DNA of 64,000 bases from Bacteroidia bacterium (GCA_016787705.1 JAEUTP010000023.1:41551-105550), one strand, 5' to 3'. Positions 1-8,951 are shown, numbered from the stretch's first letter. The notes: generated from the sequence alone by a model not told the origin. Numbers and translations: made by a program.

Positions 1-74
1 AGAAGAAAAATTAAAATTGTAAATTGTTTCTTTTTGAACGCTTTTATTTCATATTTTTGGTTAATCAGACAGGC

Positions 75-941
75 ATGAGGTTTCTTTTATTTTCTATTTT
101 GTTGGTAAATCTGTTTTTACTTAATTCTTGCAAAAAACACGTCCCCGCAGATGCTGTTTTTTTTATTAAACCAAGTTCTGTTTCGGTAAAAACAACTACT
201 TCTAATCCTAATCAGGGTTCAGGAAGTCATAAAATAACCGACCTTTGGTTATATGTTAATGGTCAATTTCAGGGCGTCTATCCTTCAGGTAATCTCTTAC
301 CAATTATGTCTAAAGGTGAAAAAGTAAAGATCAATATTTTTGGAGGCATCAAAAACAATGGCATTAGCAGTACACGTTTATATTATCCGTTTTACGATTT
401 TATTACGCTGGATACCACTATAGATAATGGTAAAACTGTTGAATTGCCAATAAACTTTAAATACATTGCAAGTACAACAATTCCTTGGGTTGAAAATTTT
501 GAAGTAGGATCAAATGGCGTTACTCTTATTAAATCACCTAACCCTGAAAACCATACAGATACAACCTGGAAGCCGGCCGCTCCTGCTGATTGCTTTGAAG
601 GAAAAAGTGCAGAGATTGGTTTGACCGGAGCTGGCAAACAGGCTTTTTTAGAATCATCTGTTCCCTATCCTATGACACAAGGTTCAGGAAATGTGTATTT
701 AGAAATCAACTACAAATGTAACGAGCGTTTTGAAGTTGGTGTTATGTCGGGCATTACCCAAAAATCCACCTTGTTTGTTGCACCTTCTGAAACATGGAAT
801 AAGATTTACATTCAATTAGCAGATGCGGTAAACCGCTCACCCACTTCCACATCACAAAAAGTTTATTTTAAATTGGTTTCATCAAATGAAACGCCTTATC
901 CAAAAATGTTTTTAGATAATATAAAGCTAGTTTATTTTTAA
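75..941 (+). CDS. Secreted lipoprotein, function unknown
   Basis: I do not recognise a named family. The open frame reaches back to a TTG at 24, but ATG at 75 gives a proper lipoprotein signal: hydrophobic stretch ending in L-L-N-S-C, followed by KKH. The mature part is about 270 residues, probably beta-rich, with no cysteine cluster. It overlaps the next gene in a TAATG (stop/start share base 941), so it is translationally coupled to the sugar transferase. That context suggests an envelope or polysaccharide-related role, but this is inference only. It is most likely anchored in the outer or inner membrane facing the periplasm. Confidence 0.75.
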   Translation: MRFLLFSILLVNLFLLNSCKKHVPADAVFFIKPSSVSVKTTTSNPNQGSGSHKITDLWLYVNGQFQGVYPSGNLLPIMSKGEKVKINIFGGIKNNGISSTRLYYPFYDFITLDTTIDNGKTVELPINFKYIASTTIPWVENFEVGSNGVTLIKSPNPENHTDTTWKPAAPADCFEGKSAEIGLTGAGKQAFLESSVPYPMTQGSGNVYLEINYKCNERFEVGVMSGITQKSTLFVAPSETWNKIYIQLADAVNRSPTSTSQKVYFKLVSSNETPYPKMFLDNIKLVYF

Positions 942-2362
942 TGAGTTTACGTTTACGCACATTTTACTACATTTTTGCCGATTTTTTATCGGCCGGTTTG
1001 GCGTGGACGCTCTTTAACATTTATCGTAAAACACAGATCGATCCAATTAAAAACGGCGTTTCTCCGGCAGAGATCTTCGATCATCAGTTTTATATCAGCA
1101 TTATTATTTTACCGCTTATATGGGTTTTGGTTTATTATTTGTACGGCTCTTACAACAATGTGCTTCGCAAATCACGTATTAATGAGTTTGTACAGATCTT
1201 AACAACATCCATTGTGGGCGTTACCGTTTTATTCTTTGTGGTGTTATTGGATGATGAAGTGGCTTCTTACAAACTCTATTATAAATTGTATTTTGTGTTG
1301 TTTGCAGCACATTTTGGCTTCACCGCTGTTAGCCGTTTCTTTTTATCTTCTTACACCAACAGAAAAATTCACAAGAAAAAATTTGGCTTCAATACATTAA
1401 TTATTGGTAGTAACGAGCGGGCATTAAAAATGTTTAAAGAAATTAATGCGCTTAAATACGGTATTGGTAACACCTTCGTAGGCTTTGTGCATATTGAAGG
1501 AAAGAATGGCTACTCGGATGTGTTAAAGAATGAACTGCCGCACCTGGGTGAATACGAAGAGATAAAGGAGATAATTGAGAAATATAAAGTTGAAGAAGTA
1601 ATTATTGCTTTAGAAAGTTGGGAACATGAATACATTAAAAATATTGTGAACAACCTCAGTGATATGGGCATCATCATCAAGATCATTCCTGATATGTACG
1701 ACATACTTAGTGGCCATGTAAAAATGAATACCATTTTAGGAACTCCTTTAATTGAAATAAAAAATCAGATCATTCCCGAATGGCAAATTTCAGTAAAACG
1801 TTTTATTGATGTTTCAGTTTCTATTTTTGTATTGATTTTATTTAGTTGGTTATATCTTTTACTAGGTATTTTAGTAAAATTGGGTTCAAAAGGCCCAATG
1901 TTCTTTAGGCAAGAGCGTGTAGGTATTCACGGCAAACCATTTTACATTATTAAATTTCGTACCATGTATGAGGATGCTGAAAAGATGGGTCCTGCCCTAT
2001 CAAAAGAAGATGACCCTCGTGTTACACCAATTGGCCGCTTTTTAAGAAAAGTACGTTTAGATGAGATACCTCAATTTTTAAATGTACTGTTAGGCGATAT
2101 GAGTATTGTTGGCCCACGCCCCGAACGCCAATATTACATCGATAAAATTGTTGAGAAGGCACCGCATTATAAACACTTGCAAAAAATCAGACCGGGTATT
2201 ACCAGTTGGGGACAAGTTAAATTTGGTTACGCAGAAAATGTAGAGCAAATGATAGACCGTTTAAAATTTGATATTTTGTATGTAGAAAATATGAGTCTGT
2301 TATTGGATTTTAAAATTTTGGTACATACGGTTTTAATTGTATTACAGGGCCGGGGCAAATAA
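941..2362 (+). CDS. Polyprenyl-phosphate sugar-1-phosphate transferase (exopolysaccharide/O-antigen initiation)
   Basis: This enzyme should transfer a hexose-1-phosphate from a nucleotide sugar to undecaprenyl phosphate, the first step of a surface polysaccharide. The N-terminal half has about four to five membrane segments (residues 5-140) and a Rossmann-like CoA_binding_3 region. The C-terminal half is a typical Bac_transf domain: a membrane anchor near 285-310, then F-R-Q-E-R-V-G, F-K/I-K-F-R-T-M, the D-D-P-R-V-T-P-I-G-R-F-L-R motif, L-D-E-I-P-Q, G-D-M-S-I-V-G-P-R-P-E and I-R-P-G-I-T-S-W-G. Length (473 aa) is normal for the full-length WbaP/WcaJ-like class. The sugar cannot be told from sequence. 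Confidence 0.93.
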   Translation: MSLRLRTFYYIFADFLSAGLAWTLFNIYRKTQIDPIKNGVSPAEIFDHQFYISIIILPLIWVLVYYLYGSYNNVLRKSRINEFVQILTTSIVGVTVLFFVVLLDDEVASYKLYYKLYFVLFAAHFGFTAVSRFFLSSYTNRKIHKKKFGFNTLIIGSNERALKMFKEINALKYGIGNTFVGFVHIEGKNGYSDVLKNELPHLGEYEEIKEIIEKYKVEEVIIALESWEHEYIKNIVNNLSDMGIIIKIIPDMYDILSGHVKMNTILGTPLIEIKNQIIPEWQISVKRFIDVSVSIFVLILFSWLYLLLGILVKLGSKGPMFFRQERVGIHGKPFYIIKFRTMYEDAEKMGPALSKEDDPRVTPIGRFLRKVRLDEIPQFLNVLLGDMSIVGPRPERQYYIDKIVEKAPHYKHLQKIRPGITSWGQVKFGYAENVEQMIDRLKFDILYVENMSLLLDFKILVHTVLIVLQGRGK

Positions 2363-2401
2363 ATACTAATCAATACGAATCAAAAACGAATTTTATTACG
2401 A

Positions 2402-3268
2402 ATGTTCTCAACAATTAACAAATATCTTTCATTAATAAAATTCAGTCATACTATTTTTGGTTTGCCATTTGCTATTATTGGTTTTTGTTTAGCAATTCAC
2501 TCGGGTAAAGCTGTTTTTAGCTGGCAAAAATTTGCGTTGGTACTTTCTTGTATGGTATTTGCACGTAGCGCTGCCATGGCTTTTAACCGTTATATAGACA
2601 GAAAATTTGATAGTAAGAATCCAAGAACCGTTGTACGCGAAATTCCTGCCGGTAAAATCTCTCCAAACGCAGCTTTATTATTTACGATTGTATGCTGCAT
2701 TGGTTTTGTTGCATCTGCATTTTTTATTAACCCATTATGTTTTTATTTATCACCAGTGGCTTTGCTGGTAATTTTAGGTTATAGTTATACTAAACGCTTT
2801 ACCCCACTCTGCCATTTAATTTTAGGCGTTGGCTTAGGCCTCGCACCCATTGGTGCTTACATTGCCTTAACCGAAGAGTTTGCATGGCTGCCTGTTTTAG
2901 TGAGCGTTGTTGTATTTTTTTGGGTGAGCGGCTTTGATATAATTTTTGCTTTGCAGGATGATGAGTTTGACAAAAGTGAGAATTTAAAATCTATTCCTGT
3001 TTTTTTAGGACGAAAAAATGCCTTGCGTCTTTCTGAATTCTTTCATTTTATCGCAGGAGCTTTAGTGATAACCATATTTTTTTACGGACATTTTAACTGG
3101 CTTTATTTAATTGGTATGCTAGCTTTTATCAGCATGTTAATTTACCAACATGTTATTGTAAAACCAAACGATCTAAGTAAGGTTAACCTTGCATTTGGTA
3201 CCACCAATGGTATTGCCAGTGTAGTATTTTGCGTTTTTGTTTGCTGCGATATTTTTTTATTAGCTTAA
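2402..3268 (+). CDS. UbiA-family prenyltransferase (MqnP/UbiA-like)
   Basis: Integral membrane aromatic prenyltransferase of 288 aa with about eight to nine helices. Both Asp-rich motifs are visible: N-R-Y-I-D-R-K-F-D near residues 61-69 and Q-D-D-E-F-D-K-S near 189-196, which bind Mg and the prenyl diphosphate. It resembles the 4-hydroxybenzoate-polyprenyltransferase-like proteins of organisms that make menaquinone by the futalosine route (MqnP), so a role in menaquinone synthesis is more likely than ubiquinone synthesis in Bacteroidota. No other mqn gene is in the window, so the exact substrate is inferred. It starts 39 bases after the sugar transferase and is followed after 3 bases by the SanA-like gene. 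Confidence 0.85.
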   Translation: MFSTINKYLSLIKFSHTIFGLPFAIIGFCLAIHSGKAVFSWQKFALVLSCMVFARSAAMAFNRYIDRKFDSKNPRTVVREIPAGKISPNAALLFTIVCCIGFVASAFFINPLCFYLSPVALLVILGYSYTKRFTPLCHLILGVGLGLAPIGAYIALTEEFAWLPVLVSVVVFFWVSGFDIIFALQDDEFDKSENLKSIPVFLGRKNALRLSEFFHFIAGALVITIFFYGHFNWLYLIGMLAFISMLIYQHVIVKPNDLSKVNLAFGTTNGIASVVFCVFVCCDIFLLA

Positions 3269-3271
3269 CAG

Positions 3272-3919
3272 ATGATCTTTTTATTTAAAAAAATATTTAA
3301 GGTCCTATTTTATTCTACCATCGCACTTGCCATTATCCTTACAATTTGTCATCTTAGCATAGCATGGTCAACACAAAAACAATTATATACTTTAGTTGAC
3401 AGTATTCCAAAAACAAAAGTGGGTATTGTATTGGGAACCTCGCGTAAGCTATCTAATGGCACAAAAAATCAGTATTTTTCGTATCGTATTGCAGCAGCAA
3501 AAAAATTATTTGATGCAGGTAAAATAAAATACCTGATTTTAAGTGGTGATAACCGGGTTAATAATTACAACGAGCCAAAAGATATGCAGGAAGCGCTTAT
3601 TGAAGAAGGTATTCCCGATTCGTGCCTTGTTTTGGATTATGCGGGCCTAAGAACGTTTGACAGTATGGTACGATGTAAAGAAATATTTGGGCAAGATAGC
3701 ATTATTGTTATTTCGCAAGAATTTCATAATGCCCGGGCGGTTTTTATTGCCAATAAAATTGGCTTAACCGCATTTGGTTTTAATGCTCAAAAAGTAATTA
3801 ACCAAAAAGCAACCTACATTAAAATACGCGAGTTCTTTTCTCGTGCTAAATGCATTTTAGACCTTTATTTACTTGGAACAAAACCAAAACACCTTGGCAA
3901 AAAGATCAAGATAGGCTAA
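3272..3919 (+). CDS. SanA/YdcF-like DUF218 membrane protein
   Basis: A 215 aa protein with one N-terminal transmembrane helix (about residues 9-31) and a periplasmic DUF218 domain. Signature stretches are G-I-V-L-G-T-S, the Y-R-I-A-A-A-K-K-L-F-D-A-G-K motif, L-I-L-S-G-D-N, and I-V-I-S-Q-E-F-H-N-A-R-A. SanA of enteric bacteria is linked to envelope permeability and vancomycin resistance at high temperature; the catalytic activity of the family is not settled. Start codon is only 3 bases after the UbiA-like gene stop, so the two are probably co-transcribed. Confidence 0.88.
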   Translation: MIFLFKKIFKVLFYSTIALAIILTICHLSIAWSTQKQLYTLVDSIPKTKVGIVLGTSRKLSNGTKNQYFSYRIAAAKKLFDAGKIKYLILSGDNRVNNYNEPKDMQEALIEEGIPDSCLVLDYAGLRTFDSMVRCKEIFGQDSIIVISQEFHNARAVFIANKIGLTAFGFNAQKVINQKATYIKIREFFSRAKCILDLYLLGTKPKHLGKKIKIG

Positions 3920-3988
3920 CCTTTTTTGTGAAAAACTTTATCTATCATTTTTAATATATTTTTTATACCTTGTAGTTGCCTTATTGCC

Positions 3989-4076
3989 GGAGTTCATAGT
4001 ATTCCTTTTTAGGAGCTTTATAAATTTCTAATTCAACGCTAACTGACATTTGAAATTTATAAAGGCTATGAACTCC
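3989..4076. repeat. Interrupted long inverted repeat upstream of the SiaC-like gene
   Basis: The right arm (4052-4076) is the exact reverse complement of two left pieces, 3989-3999 and 4016-4028, apart from one base at their junction. The left pieces are split by a 16-base insert (4000-4015) that itself folds as CCT-TTTT-AGG. The result is a long stem with a small side hairpin and a 23-base loop. It lies 58 bases upstream of the next start codon. It could be a structured leader, a MITE-like relic or an attenuator; the sequence alone does not decide. Confidence 0.6.
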
Positions 4077-4134
4077 AGCTAAGGACAATTTAGTAAATGA
4101 TATAAATCAGCAAGAAGAAAAAAGAAAATTGATT

Positions 4135-4515
4135 ATGGAAAACTATTCAATTGATGGAACTCAAAAAACACCAACAATAAATTTTGATCTTACCAAAGGA
4201 GAATTACATATTTCAGGTAGCTCTATTCCCGAAAACTCAGTAGATTTTTACAAGCCCTTAATTGCTGCAATCGACATTTATGCCGCTTCACCAAAGCCTG
4301 CAACTCTGGCAAGTTTTAATATGCGTTACTTTAATACCAGCTCATCAAAACGAATTTTAGATATTTTTAAAAAACTGGAAGGCATTAATCGTAATGGTAG
4401 CGCTGTTACAGTTAACTGGATATACGAAGATGATGATGATGATATGCTTGAGGCAGGTGAAGATTACCAATCTGTTGTTGATCTGCCATTTGTAATGGTG
4501 CCTGTTAAGGTGTAA
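4135..4515 (+). CDS. SiaC-family regulatory phosphoprotein (DUF1987)
   Basis: Small cytosolic protein matching the DUF1987/SiaC family. In Pseudomonas, SiaC is phosphorylated on Thr68 by the kinase SiaB and dephosphorylated by the SpoIIE/PP2C-type phosphatase SiaA, and controls a diguanylate cyclase. Here the F-N-T-S-S-S-K segment places a Thr at residue 68 when counted from ATG at 4135, the better start than the in-frame TTG at 4129; a purine-rich stretch lies just upstream. The tail has a run of Asp (DDDDD). No siaB homologue is adjacent, but two SpoIIE-type phosphatases occur at 25.3 and 53.4 kb. The stop codon sits in the loop of a terminator hairpin. Confidence 0.88.
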   Translation: MENYSIDGTQKTPTINFDLTKGELHISGSSIPENSVDFYKPLIAAIDIYAASPKPATLASFNMRYFNTSSSKRILDIFKKLEGINRNGSAVTVNWIYEDDDDDMLEAGEDYQSVVDLPFVMVPVKV

Positions 4516-4532
4516 TACCTTAACGCTTTTTT
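4504..4532 (+). terminator. Intrinsic terminator overlapping the SiaC-like stop codon
   Basis: Perfect 8-bp stem GTTAAGGT/ACCTTAAC (4504-4511 with 4517-4524), 5-base loop GTAAT, then GC and six T. The TAA stop (4513-4515) lies inside the loop. Confidence 0.8.
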
Positions 4533-4689
4533 GCCACGAATTTCACTAATAATATGCATTTTATAAAACAAACTAATCTTTGGTTTGTGTAATTTAATTT
4601 TTATTAAAATAAATTTTAATAAAAAGAATTTCACTAATCTGTAATTTGCAAATAAAAAAATACTTTGTGAAATTGGTGTAATTAGTGGC
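4533..4689. repeat. Imperfect inverted repeat (GCCACGAATTTCAC type), no cargo
   Basis: The left end GCCACGAATTTCACTAAT and the right end, read in reverse complement as GCCACTAATTACACC, are related. AATTTCACTAAT-type words recur inside. It fills the gap between two convergent genes. The same family flanks the GxxExxY gene at about 50.5-51.05 kb. Bacteroidota genomes often carry such short repeats. Confidence 0.6.
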
Positions 4690-4693
4690 TATT

Positions 4694-5518
4694 TTATTTG
4701 GTTGAACCGAATTTTAAACCAATAGTAGCCGTTAGCTGTGCGGTAAAAAAGTGATGTCTTGCTTTACCGTTACCTTTTCCTAATACCAAACAACTTGTAT
4801 AATCGGCAAACGATCCTTTACCCACAAATTCAAAAAAGCCATATCTAAAAAATTCCATTCTTAATCCACTCTCCACCCCTACTATCCATCCGGCCACATG
4901 CCAGTCATTATTTAAACGCTCTCCAAATAAAGTAATATCTGTTCTTGGAAATACGATTCCTGCGCCGGGTTTTACAACCCATGAGGCATCAAAATTTTTA
5001 TTCGGATTACATAAACTCATTTTTCTTACTGCGTTTACCATCCAGAAATTAGCGCCATCCGTGTGCTCAAAATGTAGAAAGTTAGAGGGATTAAGGATCG
5101 TATCCTGATCAAAATAATTATTATTTACCCTGCCTTTTACACGCACTTTTTGATAATCTGTAACCACGTATTTAGTATGATCGTAATTTATTTCAATTCC
5201 CCATTTGTTATTAAACATATAACCACCCCTGCAAACAAATTGAGGAATAGTAATATTTATTACGTCTTTTATTTTATCAAAGTCAGGCCTGTCGGTTGCT
5301 ACAGCATCATATACAACAAAATCGTAATTATCGTTTTGCTGAGTAAATTCGTTAAATTTATTGGAATTGTTTTTAAAATGAAGTGTGCTTTTGCTGTATT
5401 TGGCACGTGTATAACCCCAGCTAAAATACAATTGTCCTTTTTTCTTTTTTAAAGAATCAGTTTGCGAAAAAGAATTAAAACAAATTCCAAAAAGCAATAA
5501 AAAATAAAAATAACGCAT
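4694..5518 (-). CDS. Secreted outer-membrane beta-barrel-like protein, unknown function
   Basis: 274 aa with a clear Sec signal peptide (MRYFYFLLLFGICFNSFSQ, cleavage after the final Ser-Gln region). The mature part has alternating hydrophobic/aromatic residues and ends in T-I-G-L-K-F-G-S-T-K, like a closing beta strand of a small outer-membrane barrel. No named domain was recognised. It starts 4 bases after the tsaE stop, so it is the last gene of a porX-tsaE-OMP run. Link to T9SS is possible through this position but not shown by sequence. Confidence 0.75.
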   Translation of the reverse strand: MRYFYFLLLFGICFNSFSQTDSLKKKKGQLYFSWGYTRAKYSKSTLHFKNNSNKFNEFTQQNDNYDFVVYDAVATDRPDFDKIKDVINITIPQFVCRGGYMFNNKWGIEINYDHTKYVVTDYQKVRVKGRVNNNYFDQDTILNPSNFLHFEHTDGANFWMVNAVRKMSLCNPNKNFDASWVVKPGAGIVFPRTDITLFGERLNNDWHVAGWIVGVESGLRMEFFRYGFFEFVGKGSFADYTSCLVLGKGNGKARHHFFTAQLTATIGLKFGSTK

Positions 5519-5522
5519 TAAC

Positions 5523-5948
5523 TTATTTATTGGTGATGCGAAGATAACGAATATTTTTGTCCACCTCTATTTCTATTTTTTTATAACTGATATAAATCAT
5601 ATTTTCTACCATTTCGGGCCATTCAAAAATGCAATAATTCCCAGAACTTAAATACTCCTCAATGCCAATATCCATTAACTCTTCTTCATTCTTTAACCTG
5701 TACAGATCAAAATGAAAGATCTTGCCATTGGGATATTGGTATTCGTTTACAATTGAAAATGTAGGACTGCTAAAATCATCGATACTGCCCAGAGATCTGC
5801 AAAACTCTTTAATCAACGTTGTTTTACCGGCCCCCATTGGCGCATACAATAAAATAATCCTGGGATTATTAAAAAGTCTTAAGATGGGTTCGGCTAAGCC
5901 TGGCAATTCACTTTGATGGTGAACTGTAATGTTTAATACAGAGTTCAT
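5523..5948 (-). CDS. tsaE: tRNA threonylcarbamoyladenosine biosynthesis ATPase TsaE
   Basis: TsaE is the ATPase of the TsaB-TsaD-TsaE complex that makes t6A37 in ANN-decoding tRNAs. Walker A is visible as A-P-M-G-A-G-K-T-T-L, followed by the F-S-S-P-T-F-S-I-V-N-E-Y motif and H-F-D-L-Y-R-L with the downstream F-E-W-P-E typical of the family. The frame opens with TTG at 5957, but ATG at 5948 gives the usual length (141 aa). It starts 12 bases after porX, an arrangement common in Bacteroidota, and probably forms one operon with it. Confidence 0.95.
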   Translation of the reverse strand: MNSVLNITVHHQSELPGLAEPILRLFNNPRIILLYAPMGAGKTTLIKEFCRSLGSIDDFSSPTFSIVNEYQYPNGKIFHFDLYRLKNEEELMDIGIEEYLSSGNYCIFEWPEMVENMIYISYKKIEIEVDKNIRYLRITNK

Positions 5949-5960
5949 AAAACGCAACGT

Positions 5961-7517
5961 TTATTTTGCGTTTAAAACAATGTACGGAATAATGATCTCC
6001 TCCAAACTTACACCACCATGTTGAAATGTATTACGGTAATAATTTACGTAATGGTTAAAGTTGTTTGGATAAGCAAAAAACCGGTCTTCCTTTGCAAAAA
6101 CAAACCGTGAGCTGGGGTGTTGCACCGGTAAAAATGCTTCAGAAGGGTTTTTGATCTCGAATACTTCTTTATAATTATACTCTAAAGCTTTACCTTGCTT
6201 GTAACGCAAATTGGTGTTCACATTTTTATCACCTAAAATTTTTGTTGGCTCATGTACGTGCACAGTACCATGATCGGTAGTAATAACAATTTTTATTTTT
6301 TTGGCTGCTAATTGTTTAATAATATCCAGTAATGGTGAGTGCTCAAACCAACTGTGGGTTATGCTTCTGTAAGATGTTTCATTCTCGGCCAACTCACGGA
6401 TCACTTCCATTTCGGTGCGGGCATGGCTTAGCATATCCACAAAATTATAAACAATAACATTTAATTTGTTTTGCAATAAGTTGCTGATATTATCTGATAA
6501 TTTTTTTCCGGCATTAAAATTTGTGATCTTATTATAACTCATTTTAATATCCTTGCCTAACCGTTTTAATTGGGCTTGCAAGAAAGCTTCTTCATGCAAA
6601 TTCTTACCGCCTTCTTCTTCATCGTTCAACCAAAAATTCGGAAACATTTTTTCCATCTCACTTGGCAGTAATCCGCTAAAAATTGCGTTACGCGAGTACT
6701 GAGTGGCAGTTGGTAAAATGCTAAAAAAGGCTTCTTCACTTTCTACCTGGTAATAATCCTGTATAATGGGCTGTATCACCTTCCATTGATCTAATCGTAA
6801 ATTATCAATTACAATTAAAAAAACAGGCTCATCTTTTACCAATTCCTTTGCAAATTTATTTTTAAATAAAGTATGGCTCATAACAGGCGGATTGCTGTTT
6901 TTACCATTAAGCCAGCTAATATAATTTTTCTCAACAAATTTAAAGAACTGCGTATTGGCATCAGACTTCTGCATTTTTAAAACATCCAGCATGCTTTTGT
7001 CCTGCAACTTATCCATCTCCAGTTCCCAATAAATTATCTTTTTGTAAATATCAATCCATTCTTGCCAGCTAAGGTTATCATTAATAGTCATACCTATTTG
7101 GCCAAACTCTTTGCGATAATCGGTATTTGTTTTTTCGCTTACCAAACGCTTGTTATCGAGTGCTTTTTTAAGCGATAATAATATTTGGTTAGGGTTAACA
7201 GGCTTAATAAGATAATCCGCAATTTTTCCCCCAATAGCATCATTCATAATATGCTCTTCCTCACTTTTTGTGATCATTACAACAGGTAATTCACTACTTA
7301 CCTGCTTAATTTTAAGTAAAGTATCTAAGCCCGAAAGACCCGGCATATTCTCATCCAGTAAAACTGCCTGCAAGCCTTTATTCTCTTTTACGATATCTAA
7401 AGCTTCATCACCGCTCATTGCAGTAATAACATCATAGCCTTTATCATTTAAAAATAATATATGTGGTTTTAAGAGATTTATCTCGTCGTCAGCCCAAAGA
7501 ATTTTAATTTTGTCCAT
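5961..7517 (-). CDS. porX: T9SS response regulator with PglZ domain, PorX
   Basis: PorX regulates the type IX secretion system, in partnership with the kinase PorY and sigma factor SigP in Porphyromonas. Residues 1-120 form a receiver domain: acidic pair D10-D11, phosphoacceptor D55 (L-L-D-E-N-M-P-G), T83 and K105 (L-I-K-P). The rest is a PglZ domain of the alkaline phosphatase superfamily, with the nucleophile region T-A-T-Q-Y-S-R-N-A-I and the metal-binding T-T-D-H-G-T-V-H-V segment; PorX PglZ cleaves oligonucleotides or cyclic di/oligoadenylates. Length 518 aa is typical. First gene of the porX-tsaE-OMP run. The kinase PorY is not in this window. Confidence 0.95.
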   Translation of the reverse strand: MDKIKILWADDEINLLKPHILFLNDKGYDVITAMSGDEALDIVKENKGLQAVLLDENMPGLSGLDTLLKIKQVSSELPVVMITKSEEEHIMNDAIGGKIADYLIKPVNPNQILLSLKKALDNKRLVSEKTNTDYRKEFGQIGMTINDNLSWQEWIDIYKKIIYWELEMDKLQDKSMLDVLKMQKSDANTQFFKFVEKNYISWLNGKNSNPPVMSHTLFKNKFAKELVKDEPVFLIVIDNLRLDQWKVIQPIIQDYYQVESEEAFFSILPTATQYSRNAIFSGLLPSEMEKMFPNFWLNDEEEGGKNLHEEAFLQAQLKRLGKDIKMSYNKITNFNAGKKLSDNISNLLQNKLNVIVYNFVDMLSHARTEMEVIRELAENETSYRSITHSWFEHSPLLDIIKQLAAKKIKIVITTDHGTVHVHEPTKILGDKNVNTNLRYKQGKALEYNYKEVFEIKNPSEAFLPVQHPSSRFVFAKEDRFFAYPNNFNHYVNYYRNTFQHGGVSLEEIIIPYIVLNAK

Positions 7518-7601
7518 TTAATTGGTTTTATTACAAATAACGTATTAAATTTAACTCTATTATTTAATTTAACGAATTTTAATTCTAAGCACTCAAACCT
7601 A

Positions 7602-8837
7602 ATGCCAATAAACAAGCGTAAAATAATTAACGATCCTATTTATGGTTTTGTAACCATACCAAATGAATTAATTTACGACCTTTTAAACCATACTTATTTT
7701 CAGCGCTTACGTCGTATAAAACAATTAGGTTTAACTAATTTGGTTTATCCCGGGGCTTTGCATACACGCTTTCATCATGCTATTGGCGCTATGCATTTAA
7801 TGCAGGAGGCCGTGTTAACGCTGCGCCAAAAAGATGTGCTTATTACAGAAGAAGAAGAATGCGCGGTTTTAATTGCTATTTTATTGCACGATATTGGTCA
7901 TGGGCCTTTTTCACACGCTTTAGAACACAGCATTGTAAAAGGCATTAATCATGAGACTATCAGCAGCTTATTTATGGATAAGCTAAATAAAGAATTTAAA
8001 GGTAAATTAAGTTTAGCCATTAAGATCTTTAATGATAAATATAAAAAACAATTCCTACACCAGTTAGTAAGCTCACAGTTAGATATGGATCGACTGGATT
8101 ATTTAAAACGCGATAGTTTTTTTACCGGTGTAAGCGAAGGTGTAATTAGCAGCGACCGAATAATAAAAATGCTGAATGTGGTAAATAATGAATTAGTGGT
8201 TGAACATAAAGCCATTTACAGTATTGAAAAATTTTTAATTGCCCGCCGTTTAATGTACTGGCAGGTGTACCTTCATAAAACCGTTTTAAGCGCCGAAACA
8301 TTATTGGTAAATATTTTAAAACGCTCCAAAGAGCTTTCTGCACAAGGAAAAGACCTTTTTGGAACACCCACCTTAAAATTATTTTTAAAGAATGATTTTA
8401 CCAAAAAGGACTTTGAAAAAGATATCACATTGATGGACAAGTTTGCCAAGCTTGACGATAATGATATTGTAACCTCCATTAAAGTTTGGGCCGATAATGA
8501 GGATAAGATCTTAAGCAGATTGTGTAATAATTTGCTAGATAGAAAACTTTACAAAGTTGAAATTCAAAACACTGCCATTGCTACTTCTTTAAAAAACAAA
8601 TTAATTGAAAAAGTTTGCGAGCAATACAAGATAAGCCGTAAAGAAGCTGGCTATTTTGTGTTTACTGATTCGGTTAACAACAGTGCTTACAACGCTACAA
8701 AATTCAACATCAATATTTTAATGAGCAATGGTAATCTGGTGGATGTTGCCGAGGCCAGCGACCAGCTTAACCTGCAAAGCCTTAGCAAAACAGTAACCAA
8801 GCATTTTATCTGCTATCCTAAAGATTTAAAATTTTAG
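7602..8837 (+). CDS. HD-domain phosphohydrolase (dGTPase/SAMHD1-like)
   Basis: 411 aa cytosolic HD-superfamily protein. Metal-binding residues are visible in order: H58 in the T-R-F-H-H motif, H96-D97 in L-L-H-D-I-G-H-G-P-F-S-H, and the distal Asp in S-Q-L-D-M-D-R-L-D-Y. The N-terminal I-N-D-P-I-Y-G-F-V and Q-R-L-R-R-I-K-Q-L-G motifs are the standard opening of the bacterial HD proteins related to SAMHD1 and dNTP triphosphohydrolases. Function in nucleotide hydrolysis is inferred from the family. It is divergent from porX and seems to stand alone; a palindromic repeat follows it. Confidence 0.9.
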   Translation: MPINKRKIINDPIYGFVTIPNELIYDLLNHTYFQRLRRIKQLGLTNLVYPGALHTRFHHAIGAMHLMQEAVLTLRQKDVLITEEEECAVLIAILLHDIGHGPFSHALEHSIVKGINHETISSLFMDKLNKEFKGKLSLAIKIFNDKYKKQFLHQLVSSQLDMDRLDYLKRDSFFTGVSEGVISSDRIIKMLNVVNNELVVEHKAIYSIEKFLIARRLMYWQVYLHKTVLSAETLLVNILKRSKELSAQGKDLFGTPTLKLFLKNDFTKKDFEKDITLMDKFAKLDDNDIVTSIKVWADNEDKILSRLCNNLLDRKLYKVEIQNTAIATSLKNKLIEKVCEQYKISRKEAGYFVFTDSVNNSAYNATKFNINILMSNGNLVDVAEASDQLNLQSLSKTVTKHFICYPKDLKF

Positions 8838-8845
8838 TGTTGTTT

Positions 8846-8951
8846 TGTTCAACCCTTTCAGGGTTGAAATTTTGCGTTAAATACCTAAAGAGAAATCTTA
8901 ACCAGCTAAAAACTCTTTATAATTTAGGTATAATTCCGAAGGGGTTGAACA
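8846..8951. repeat. Stem-loop repeat with TTCAACCC ends
   Basis: TGTTCAACCC at 8846-8855 pairs with GGGGTTGAACA ending at 8951. A nested hairpin AACCC-TTTCA-GGGTT lies at 8851-8865, and ATACCTAAA (8881-8889) matches the reverse complement TTTAGGTAT near 8923-8931. The whole 106-base unit is a compound palindrome between two + strand genes, as expected for a REP/MITE-like intergenic repeat. Confidence 0.7.

Noticed and set aside
5150..5452. 100-codon open frame on the + strand
   Set aside because: It is antisense to the signal-peptide-bearing outer-membrane protein gene, with hydrophobic low-complexity content and no family resemblance.
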